A DNA stretch of 64,000 nucleotides from Rhynchospora pubera (Eukaryota > Streptophyta > Magnoliopsida > Poales > Cyperaceae). The notes below the pieces were generated by a model that saw only the letters and a list, made by a program, of their open reading frames with translations, was not told the origin of the DNA and made no database searches. The DNA is taken from the NCBI GenBank assembly GCA_028095005.1, contig CM051461.1, positions 167,903,144 through 167,967,143 on the forward strand, in the 5' to 3' direction. Positions 55,088 to 64,000 of this stretch are shown in pieces. The position numbers and the translations under genes are program-made. How positions within the stretch are numbered: position 1 is the first letter of the stretch; each line of letters opens with the position of its first letter.

Positions 55088-56390
55088 GAGCTCTGCATGA
55101 CTGCATGTGGGGTTTGTGTGTGTGTGATAGGCCTATAGGCTATTTGTAATGTATATATTATTTATCGCCCTTTTATTTTATATATAATAAGTTAATAACA
55201 ATAACAAATGAGATGCATTTAAGATTTCAATCTGAACGCGGAGACCGTCAAGTAGGATCCAGCCTGCCTGATTAAGACCCCAACGAGGAATTAATAATTT
55301 GGTAGGAACGTTGGATATATGGCTCTGTCTGTTTTTGGTACTATGATTACTATCGGCCGCAGATTTCTCTGACCAAAGTTGCATCTTGGCATCTTGCGTC
55401 CATTGTTCAAGTCAACTTGACTTGAGGTTTGAAAATGAAACCCTAATGGAGTCCGATAGAACTCCCGTTTATTAAAAACAGGAGGGTTTATAAACTTTAT
55501 AAAACCGTATATACCGGCCCCTCTTACTGGTCGGTGGCCGAAATCCGATATTTTTTAAATATTTTCGGTATTTTCTCTCACAATATCGGATACTACTATT
55601 TCGGTCACTGTTTTGGTTTTCGATATTATTGGAATTTTTTAGTATCCGGTACAGTTTTGAAAACACTGATTAAAAATGAAGAGGAACATTCCACGTCTTG
55701 TTGGTATTGAATATTTTAGATTTAATATAGTTTATATATTAGATTAAAAATTTACACGAGACAAGTTTCTAAAATTTTCAATTTATAAAAAATCATAAAA
55801 TATATTTGATTTAAAATTTTCAATTTTCGAAAACTATAATTTACACACAATTATATATTAATCACATCATCTCCAAAATTCAATATTAGTTTGTGACAAC
55901 CCACTTGCAAATTTATCTCACCTTGAAACTCCACCAGGCGGTATTTTATTTACGGCTTCACTTAAAATTTATATTATTCAAAACAATTTTAGCACTCTCT
56001 TCATTATGTCGCGAGTTCTTCTCTTCTTGCATATTTCTCCATTTTTAATCTTGTAAATCAATACGAACTCAAACAAGTTTTATTTATTGTTATTTATTTG
56101 AAAAACAGAGATGAAGACGCTCCACAATGCTGTTTTAATTTATAACATCCGCTCAACTAAAATCCATGTCATCACATGCAGCAAAATTTTCACATATGCA
56201 AATAATCAATTTTTTTTTCACTCTCTCGTTTTAATTTACCTCCACACACTCATTATTTTGCTTTGTTTATTATTTTTTCCTTTTTTTTTAATCACTCAAA
56301 AACTTATATTTTGTTATGCACATTTTTCACTTCTACATTCTTCTTTCTCTCATATTTTTTTTCCTTTTGTCCTCAGCTTCTTTGTCGTAG

Positions 56391-56393
<3 letters not shown>
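55088..56393. other. Spacer, partly paralogous to 43100-43700
   Basis: Includes a CGGTATTTTC / AATATCGGATAC foldback-type patch at about 55470-55660 and, from about 55730, sequence matching the gene 2 upstream flank (CTCTTCATTATGTCG, ACATTCTTCTTTCTCTCATA). No gene. Confidence 0.45.

Positions 56394-56432
<39 letters not shown>
56394..56432. repeat. (TTA)n microsatellite
   Basis: About 13 units. Confidence 0.95.
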
Positions 56433-56433
<1 letters not shown>

Positions 56434-56451
56434 TTAATTTAAATTAATCTA

Positions 56452-56721
56452 ATTTAGTACCGGTTTTTTATAAAAAACCGGTACTAAATGAATTAAAATT
56501 TTCGGTTTTTTCTTAAATTAATTAAATTAATTAAATTAATTAAATGATTTTTCAATTAATTAAAAAAAAACGGTACTAATATGGTTTATTTCATCTTTTA
56601 CTACCGGCTCATTAGTACCGGTTTTTTGTTGCGGTTAGTACCCCCTATTATTAGTACCGCTGAAAAACCGGTACTAATGATAGGAAAAAAACCGGTACTA
56701 ATAATTTTATTTGGCGTAGTG
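56452..56721. mobile_element. CACTA transposon right-end fragment
   Basis: Dense TAGTACCGGTTTTTTATA / CCGGTACTAA repeats and terminal TTTGGCGTAGTG as in the 28164-29619 element. No CACTA left terminus is present. It is missing from the paralogous gene 2 flank. Confidence 0.8.
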
Positions 56722-57027
56722 TTATTTCTATCACTTAAATCGTTCTCATACTAGTTGAATATTAAAACATCTGAATAAATACTTGAATCTTCTTTCTTAT
56801 CTTTTTATTACACTAGATCATTTTATCTTTTAATTTTTTTTTTCTCTTATACCCTTTTGACGCTCGTTTTCTATTGCGTCGATCTCTAATTATCACCTAA
56901 TCTATACATTATTATGATTCATGGCTTACATAAACCTGCATCATTTTAAATAGCATAAATACATTCATCATAAATCAACTAATGACCATGACTGCCAACA
57001 TGCAAACCAGACGACATCTAATTCAAA
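56722..57027. other. Spacer paralogous to 43790-44560
   Basis: Matches the gene 2 flank (TCTCTAATTATCACCTAATC, ACTAATGACCA, CCAACATGCAAA) up to the Helitron insertion point. Confidence 0.6.
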
Positions 57028-60000
57028 CTAGTGGGTATTCGCGCGTTGCGCGATCCATTTTTGTTTTTAATCTTGTTTGCCAGATGTAATATCATAGAAG
57101 AAAATAAAAGAGAGACTTAGATCATCAGATGCATTCCTCTTGCACCACACCTTCTGTATAAATGTTCCATATTTCTGAACACAATTGAAAAAAAATTGCT
57201 TTGTTATATATCAACCAATTGAAAAAAAAGAAAGGAAAAAGCTTACATTCTCATGTGAAATACTAACTTATTTGCGAGAATTGAAAATACCCTGAGCATA
57301 TTATATCGAATCTATAAAGTAAGCATCTAAATATGAAGACGACCTACACAAATAATAATCATCCTCTTTTTTTCGTCTTCATCAAAAGAATGAGCATAGT
57401 TTATCTTGCTTAGAAATTAGCTATAACTTTTGAAATGTCAACAAATAGAAATTTCATTGGATCCATTCAATTTTGCTTTTAAAAATCAGTCTATACTCTA
57501 TAATCATTTCAAAATCTTAAAAACACATATGTATCTGAAGTTCCCATGCAAACAATATTGCTTTGGATCAAATTTATTGATTGGACTATATAATAGGCTC
57601 TAATCATTACAAAATCAAAATGATGCCAAATCTATAAAATGGGGCTTGTGAGCTTGGATGGGATAGAGGCATGACCAGAAGCCATATCCTCAGCAACAAC
57701 AAATAGATTGAAGAAGATAACACTATTCTTCAATGATGTGTGAACTGTGAAACATAACAGCACAGTCCATTGTGGTCGAGATCTACCATTACTGACCAGA
57801 AACAAAATGATAGGTTGTCCATGGCAACATCACATGACAACTTGAAATTTATGCAGGACCAATTTTTACAATTTTTTTTGCTGCACAAAAATTGTGGTGC
57901 TGAATTTCTTAATCTGAAATAGAAAGAATGGAAAACGAAAAGATATAAGGTACTCAAAGAATAGTGTACGGTGTCCAAAAGATATATAATTAAATTGAGG
58001 AAAAGAAGCCTAGTTAAAGGAATGAAAAAGGAAAAAAAAAACAACCAGAAAAGTAGCAACATGGCAGTAGGAAACAATGCCACATCAGAGAAAAGTAAAA
58101 GTAACACAGGTAGACATACTCCCAGCACAACAGAGGGCTGCGACAGAGTCTGTGGTAAAAGAACAGGTTGCCAGTACCAGCACCAAAGATGAGGACTCTT
58201 CCCTTCTCCGGATGCCTGACAGCTCTCACCTGAGACATCTTGAAAGTCATATGCAGCCTCGTTGCACATCTATGCTTTTCATTGTCGCTTGTCGGAAATA
58301 AAAATCAAAACTCCATTAATTAGAAACCATTCAAAATCAGATCACATTTTTAAAGATGACCCATACAGAGAGAGAAAAAATAAAGAATCAATTAGTGCTG
58401 AAAAGTGCTAATTAAACGAAGAAAACCTACACCTGGAAGCACCCATCACCTATCAGTATCCACCACAACATGTAATTAGCGGTCAAAAGTGCTGAAAAGT
58501 AAAGAATGAATTGGTGCTTAATACATAATGAAAAATATAAACAAACTAACTTTCCCTAGTCCGATCACTCTCTTCCAATCCACAATTCTGTATGCAAAAT
58601 AGAAACAAAGAAAGCAAAATGAAAATAGAAATATATTTATTGAGGATACAACACTATATTAGCAATATCGTGATGAGAAAAAGAGATGATAATGCGAAAT
58701 AGGCTTGTTCCAACAGTCATATAAGCTTAATTTTACTCCATGTGTTAACAACTGCAACCAAGGCATGATTACTTTAGCTATCTAAATAGATGCACATTTC
58801 ACTGTGGGATTCTTTATTTTGTGCTTACATAGAAATTGACAAAAATTAACAAAGGCGTAAAAAAAAATTGAGAAATTCATTGCACAGCTTCATTCTTAGC
58901 CATAGGTGCTCAAATACAATTCGGCACTTTCTTTCTTGTGCATAATTCATGAGCATAGTGCAATCATTTGATAATATTTGGTTTTCAAAAGTTAAAAATC
59001 CCAAAATTTGAACACATGCAAAATCAAAATGCAATTGGCAACCATGAGCTCTTACTTATTCTGTATCTCTGTACCTAACACATCCAAAATAGTACCTAAT
59101 TGATCGCTTTGGCCATGTATTGACAGTTTGATACCAATGCAAGTTCATTCAATTTTTCATGTATAGGATTTTTCATTGTGACCAAAAACATAAAAAATAC
59201 CTTAACTTTGACATTGGTAACTGAGAATGATTGAAATTAGAAAAAGATGAAAATGCTAATGTTTGATACTCCATACGCAACCTATCCTGCAAAGGTTAGA
59301 TAAATAACAATAATCTAATATCATTCATACCAATTTTAAATTTGAAATATAGGAACAGATAAACATAATATTCATAGTATAATAAAAACTCACAATTGTG
59401 TCCAATTGCCAGCAAAACTTAGAATCACGTGCATCTGGCAACAAAACTTGCAAATGCATCCAATTGCTGGTGAACCCGCTTGTCATGTTGAGATCGCAAA
59501 TTACAAAGAAAAACAAATTCTGAAGAAATTGGACCACGAAAATAAAATCCCAACAGAAATTTGATGATTTATTTTATAACATAAACTAAACTGAAAGAAT
59601 AGATGAATCAATACATTAGAAAATGAACGTATTTTAGAAATCACTTATAAAAACGCATATGCATTCAGAGAGAAAAACGTCAAGCAAAAATTAAGGAACG
59701 AAGAAATAATAAATAAAACAAATTTACCAGTAAACAATTTCTTCTCTTCTTCTTTCCCTCGTCATCTTCCTTTTTCTGCTTCACAACCATCTCCTCTGCA
59801 AACTAATGAGGACGTGGTCAAGATAAAATAAATATTTATTGTTATGGCAACGAACAACAGAAAACAATAAACAGGGGCAAAAAGGAAACGAAGAAAACTC
59901 ACCTGAAAATGGCAACGAACAGCAGAAAATGCACGAATCTGTAAACACAAACACAAAATCAGAAAAAAAAGAGGCACCAAAATCAGAAAATGCAAATTAG

Positions 60001-60608
60001 TGTAGAATCAGAAATCCTTGCAAAAAAGGAAGAACCGAAAGTAAATTGATCCAAAATTAAGGAGAACTATAAAAGGTCCAATCGGAAAGACGACAACTAC
60101 CGGTCTTTAAATTCACGCCTGTAAGAAATGGTACTCGCCTAAAAGAGAAAGAATCGATCTGCTCATCGAAACCACCTCCTTTCCAAACTGAGAGCGGAGG
60201 TGGCCAAAAATCGACCGCAAAGAGCGCAACCGATCCCACTCTTGCACCTCGTTAGCTACGTTCAGATAAAAGAAAAGGAAGGAGCAGAGATAAGAGAGAG
60301 AGAGAGAAATCCAGAAGAAGTGAATATAGACTCTCTGCTTTATCCTTTCCGTACGCAGAGATAGCTTCCGACCAGTCCGTCAAGAGCACCCACGCGGAGA
60401 GAGAGAGAGCGAAAAAAAAGATAAAAAAGAATGGAGCAGATCGGAACTCTCTGGAAAGAAACCAATCTGACGGGAGAGAGGAGTCAAATCGAACGGACAT
60501 GATGCAGCAAAGAAAACCAACGGTCCAGATTAAATTACTGTTCTTCAATAGTGCTAACTACAGTGAAACAACTGTAGTGAGTGGAACGCCTATTGATATA
60601 TGTTTTGA
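57028..60608 (-). mobile_element. Helitron 2 (3.6 kb), carrying gene-like spliced sequence
   Basis: On the minus strand it starts TCAAAACATATATCAATAGG (60608) and ends in the hairpin CGCGCAACGCGCG followed by AATACCCACTAG (57028), between A and T with no target duplication. The paralogous gene 2 flank reads straight across the junction (CTAATTTAAATGAAGAGG at about 44556), a perfect empty site. No Rep/helicase is encoded, so it is non-autonomous. The interior holds a CT-rich leader-like tract (about 60260-60340) and exon-like pieces with AG/GT borders (for example GTTTACAG-ATTCGTGC...TTTTCAG-GTGAG at about 59890-59945), suggesting a captured gene that I do not recognise. ORFs inside (up to 179 codons) are low-complexity and hydrophobic and unlikely to be proteins. 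Confidence 0.9.
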
Positions 60609-60829
60609 TGAAGAGGAGTTTCTATAAAAGAGTAAGGTTGATTTATTGGGTATAGCCGTATAGATATGTACATGACGTCACCGAATCATTTTGCAGTTGC
60701 AGGCGACGCTATACGGGACACGGTGTACAGTATGACAATTGAATAGTTAGAAACTTAGAATATTTTTACCGATTCGAAACGTTTAGTAGCTAGGGACCAC
60801 GTGAATACGGAACGAAAAGGGAAGGCACA
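60609..60829 (+). promoter_or_regulatory. Distal promoter of gene 3
   Basis: Paralogous to 44566-44905; contains TGACGTCA at 60673-60680 and the GAATACGGAACGAAAA block shared with gene 2. Confidence 0.5.
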
Positions 60830-61103
60830 GGGTGGGCGCAGAATACCGTGAAGTTACAAAATCATTCTGTTCCGTCCATATAGAACGTGTAACGGAATGA
60901 AAATTTATTTCATTTCACAAACAGAAAGGAAAATGGAATGCATTCCGTGATGCATCTGTGTGAAATACAGTGTAAATATAGTCATTTCGCCACGTTCTGT
61001 TAAAACAGAACGAATAACGAATCAATCCGGTACATGCCATTACTAAAACGGAACGAAAAACGAAACCATCTGTTCCGTTTCCATTATCAACGTTAGCCAC
61101 CCC
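60830..61103. mobile_element. 'GGAACGAATAACG' MITE in the gene 3 promoter (copy C)
   Basis: Bounded by GGGTGGGC and GCCACCC, rich in ATTCCGT/ACGGAAC motifs. The gene 2 promoter runs without it (GAACGAAAACAGAGG...ACACCATTACAAGC), so it is a post-duplication insertion about 310 bp upstream of the gene 3 ATG. The exact ends are approximate. Confidence 0.65.
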
Positions 61104-61308
61104 TACACCACCATTACAAGCAATTATCATCCTCTTAAAGTCTTAATAGTTATCCTATGAGCTATTTTTTTTAATATTATTTTCAGCACGATTTTGGCAA
61201 TTACGTTGCATTTACATAATGGCCAACCTAGCCCTTTTATTTGACACACAATAGATACTTCAAGAGAGGGAAACCCGAGTCGATTTTAAACTCAACTCAC
61301 ACAGAGTT

Positions 61309-61317
61309 CATATATAG
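61309..61317 (+). promoter_or_regulatory. Candidate replacement TATA box of gene 3
   Basis: CATATATAG about 106 bp upstream of the ATG, where gene 2 has only CACAG. The position orthologous to the gene 2 TATA box now reads GACACACAATAG. Confidence 0.5.
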
Positions 61318-61416
61318 TAGCGGCTATTAAGTCTTTCAGAGAGAGAGAGAGAGTTCATTGCTTTACTTCTTTTTTTAAAAAAGAGAGAGCTGGGGAGATA
61401 GCTAGAGAGAGATATC

Positions 61417-63062
61417 ATGGAAAAACAAGTATTAATTGTTTCTCTGGTTTCAGGATTTCTTGGTTTGTTCAGTGTCATTCTAGGATTCACCGCTGAGGTC
61501 ACTAAGATCAATGTAAGTGTTCACCTGATAAAACTATAGCTGTCTAATTAATGTAGTATCCAAAAGATTATATATATTGTATACATGAACACATTAATAA
61601 ATGCAGAAAAAAATCCTTTAGCTAGCCAAAAAGGCTGCCAATTAAAAAGTAATGACATTTTTAGGATATTAAACACTTAGGGGCCGTTTGGATCGCTTAG
61701 GAATTTGGAGAATTTGGAGAAGTTGCAATTCTTAGGAATAAATTTATTGGGAAGTGTGTAACTTTGTGAAGAGTTTGAATTGTTTATAATAAATTTATGG
61801 TAGGAAGATGAAATTCTTCAAATTACTTAGAGAATCCAAACAGCCCCTTAAGAATTCTTAAGCATTTATAATTCCCAAATTATAATTCTTAAATAAAAGA
61901 TATCTTTCACTGCTCTCACCGTCTAAATGTCCTCTGCTTACTTATATACCATATTATGGAAATACATGCTGATGGATGCCCGCTAACGAACTTGTTTCCA
62001 GATCAATGGATTTTCCTCGGATGTTGCTACAATTATAAACGCGATAAATATAAAAGCTTTTCACTGATAATCTTGTACTGTCTATATGTTGCATTGTAGG
62101 CTTCAGATGTATACATTTATGATTTTGGTTGTGTATATCCAAACAGCCCGGCTTTAGGGCTTGCAATAGGGGCAGCACTGTTCCTTGTGTTGGCCCAGAT
62201 CATCGTCACCGCCTTTGGTGGCTGTTGTGGCTGCTGCAAAAAAGACCCTGCCTTACCAGCTGTTACTGGTTCCAAGCGAACATTGACCTTAATCTTTATA
62301 ATAATTTCTTGGTAAGTTGGATCCTCCAGATAAATTGCTTCTGTAGATAAACTCTCATGATCTGTTAATTAGCAAAGCCTTATTTCTATTATCATTGCTC
62401 CGTAATTTGCCTACAGTGTGAAAATAGTACTTAAAGAGAAATATTAATTCTGATAGGGATATTGGTAAGGAATCTTAATTTTAAGTCATCACCTGAACAA
62501 GATTTATTGACACATTATGGTTCAATAGCTGCAATCTATTTTTGAGTTTGTTGGTTCCATTATATATTTTCTTTTTTACTGGTAATAAACTTTTTTTTTA
62601 ATTACAGAATTATATGCTAATGACCTTTTTTTTTGTAAATCACGAAAATGCAGGATCACGTTCGCTATATCAATAATATTATTCATCGTAGGTGCTGACA
62701 AGAACGGCACAGGTGGCCAGACAACTAGCCTTGACGCATGCTATGTTGTAAAGCCTGGTATTTTTGCCGGTGCAGCTATATGCGCTCTCGCTACCATGTG
62801 TCTCTCAATTTCTGCATATATCATTGCCAGCCCCCCTACTACTACTGCTGCTGGTGCTCCAGCTAAAGCCAACGGGGTGCAATATGCCGATGGGGTTGTC
62901 ATGGGGACTCCACAATTTCCCCCCACTCAACCACAGTACCCAGCTCCAGGTGTCGGTGGGACCCAATATCCAGCTCCCGGCATAGGCGGTACTCAGGTAC
63001 CAGCCCCAGGCACTGGTGGAACCCAGTACCCACCTCCTGGTACCAATAATTACGATGTTTAA
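61417..63062 (+). CDS. DUF1218 family four-pass membrane protein, gene 3, with repetitive tail
   Basis: Exons 61417-61512, 62100-62311 and 62654-63062 (phases 0 and 2), 238 aa. The first about 180 residues are nearly identical to gene 2 (TM1-AEVTKIN, FGCVYPNSPALG, GGCCGCCKKDP, DACYVVKPG, TM4). The C-terminal tail differs: after SPPTTTAAGAPAKANG it contains four or five tandem Pro/Gly units of the type GGTQYPAPG ending NNYDV, instead of the PPPGTVPPGFGYN tail of genes 1 and 2. The 3' UTR is also unrelated to theirs. Intron 1 holds a Tourist MITE. Probably a chimera made by unequal exchange within exon 3. Function inferred only from the family. Confidence 0.92.
61680..61847. mobile_element. Tourist-like MITE in intron 1 of gene 3 (TSD TTA)
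   Basis: GGGGCCGTTTGGATCGC ... GAATCCAAACAGCCCC, flanked by TTA at 61677-61679 and 61848-61850. The gene 2 intron has a single TTA at the same place (ATATTTTAAGAATTCTTAAG), a clean empty site. Confidence 0.92.
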
Positions 63063-63674
63063 GACTTTAAGTAGCTTAAATCATCCACATCATCCATTTG
63101 ATCTAAGGCCGTATAGACTTTTGAATATATCAAATGTATTTGTAACGTTGAGGCAAGTTTGTGATGTGGACTTTTATTTCTTTATGGAATTGTTACATCT
63201 TTTTTTTCCCTTACCTAGTTGTGCCTTTTTATTAGTTTCTCAATGCTGTATTAAACCTGTAATCCTTTTTTGACATTTACCTGTTTAAGCAGAACCATTA
63301 GTTCTTATTCACAAGTCTGTTATTTTGTTGATGAAAAATTGGTGAGATTTAAGAGAATCTCTAAAAAAAAAAAAAAATTACAATATGCATCGTTTACTGC
63401 TAAAATAATTTTCTTTCCTTGCACAATAATATTTAGTGTCAAGTAACCACTAAATTTCATTTAAGTACGTAAATGAATTTGCCCACGAACGTGAAAGTTC
63501 AGTACACACATAATTATTATATATATTTTTTTTTGCTCCGTTAATAGACTAGAGGGAATGGATTTGGAGCAAAAGAGAAACAAAGTTCTATACACATAAT
63601 TATGGATTTTTTTATTTAAATAAATGACATCTTGGATGAGATTAATTATACACAGAATAAATTTGCATTTGTAA
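63063..63674 (+). other. 3' UTR and downstream flank of gene 3
   Basis: No match to the gene 1 and gene 2 3' UTRs. T-rich; a possible end of transcript lies near 63250-63300, but no decisive signal is seen. No other gene. Confidence 0.4.
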
Positions 63675-63932
63675 TTCATATTAGTTGTATCTGCTGCGGG
63701 TTTCCGCACACATTGGCAGTGCCGCATGTTTTTTGCAAGGTTAAGCCGTTAAGGACTGCAAATGGTAATGCATAGACCAAATTAAACGTTTTCAACTATG
63801 TGTTTCATATTAGTTGTATCTGCTGCGGGTTTCCGCACACATTGGCAGTGCCGCATGTTTTTTGTAAGGCTAAGCCGTTAAGGACTGCAAATGGGAATGC
63901 ATAGACCAAATTAAACGTTTTCAACTATGTGT
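63675..63932. repeat. 129-bp tandem duplication
   Basis: TTCATATTAGTTGTATCTGC starts copies at 63675 and 63804; they differ by about four bases. Each contains GCTGCGGGTTTCCGCACACA and GGCAGTGCCGCATG. No gene; the window ends shortly after. Confidence 0.92.
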
Positions 63933-64000
63933 TAAACTGTTAATCAATGGAACAAGAAAATGGTACAACAAGGTGTTGGATAAAGGTCATTTGTGTTTTG

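Noticed and set aside
56452..56721. Complete second CACTA element
   Set aside because: Only the right terminus GGCGTAGTG is present; no CACTA left end is found before the (TTA)n tract.
57730..58269. 179-codon hydrophobic ORF in Helitron 2
   Set aside because: Hydrophobic low-complexity translation of T-rich sequence; overlapping ORFs on the same stretch in other frames; more likely exon/intron debris.

Overview
This is a transposon-rich stretch of nuclear DNA from a flowering plant. Evidence: three intron-containing DUF1218 membrane-protein genes, an Athila-lineage LTR retrotransposon primed by tRNA-Asp, a plant L1-type LINE, CACTA, Helitron and Tourist-like elements, and an integrated pararetrovirus fragment of badnavirus type. 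I cannot name the species.

Layout. 1-1.6 kb: decayed Ty1/copia pol (+). 1.66-5.0 kb: remnant of another retroelement (-) with a Transposase_28-like protein carrying one stop, plus a 6 x 50 bp satellite-like array. 5.0-9.2 kb: endogenous caulimovirid fragment (-): an ORF2-like protein overlapping (ATGA) a polyprotein that stays in one frame through movement, coat and protease regions, broken by three stops and cut off before reverse transcriptase. 9.2-14.3 kb: SINE, MITEs, tandem duplications and simple repeats. 14330-27623: complete young Athila element (-), 1662-bp LTRs, TSD CATAG, tRNA-Asp primer site, intact 2017-aa gag-pol and a 500-aa env-like ORF. 27.7-30.5 kb: long foldback element with a nested CACTA. 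31.8-63.1 kb: tandem array of three DUF1218 genes, all (+), three exons each, with recognisably paralogous flanks. The spacer between genes 1 and 2 holds a complete 7.2-kb LINE (-) with a 19-bp TSD. The spacer between genes 2 and 3 holds a cluster of foldback elements set in (TA)n tracts, two Helitrons, a Tourist MITE and a CACTA end.

How the parts relate. The host genes are the DUF1218 array (small four-pass membrane proteins; relatives act in cell-wall or vascular processes). Duplication lets one gene's flanks serve as the unoccupied-site control for the other: it dates a 3.6-kb Helitron, an intronic Tourist MITE and a promoter MITE to after the duplication. Gene 3 shares its 5' part with gene 2 but has a different repetitive tail and 3' UTR, and its TATA box has apparently moved.

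The most unusual structure is inside the Athila element: 17 copies (13 outside the duplicated LTR) of a 36-bp hairpin module made of two AATTCGGWCCGAATT palindromes 6 bp apart. They lie in the LTRs, the non-coding regions and four inter-domain linkers of gag-pol, where they are read in two different frames. The same element carries three copies of a polypurine tract plus stem-loop with compensated stems, bracketing the env-like ORF.
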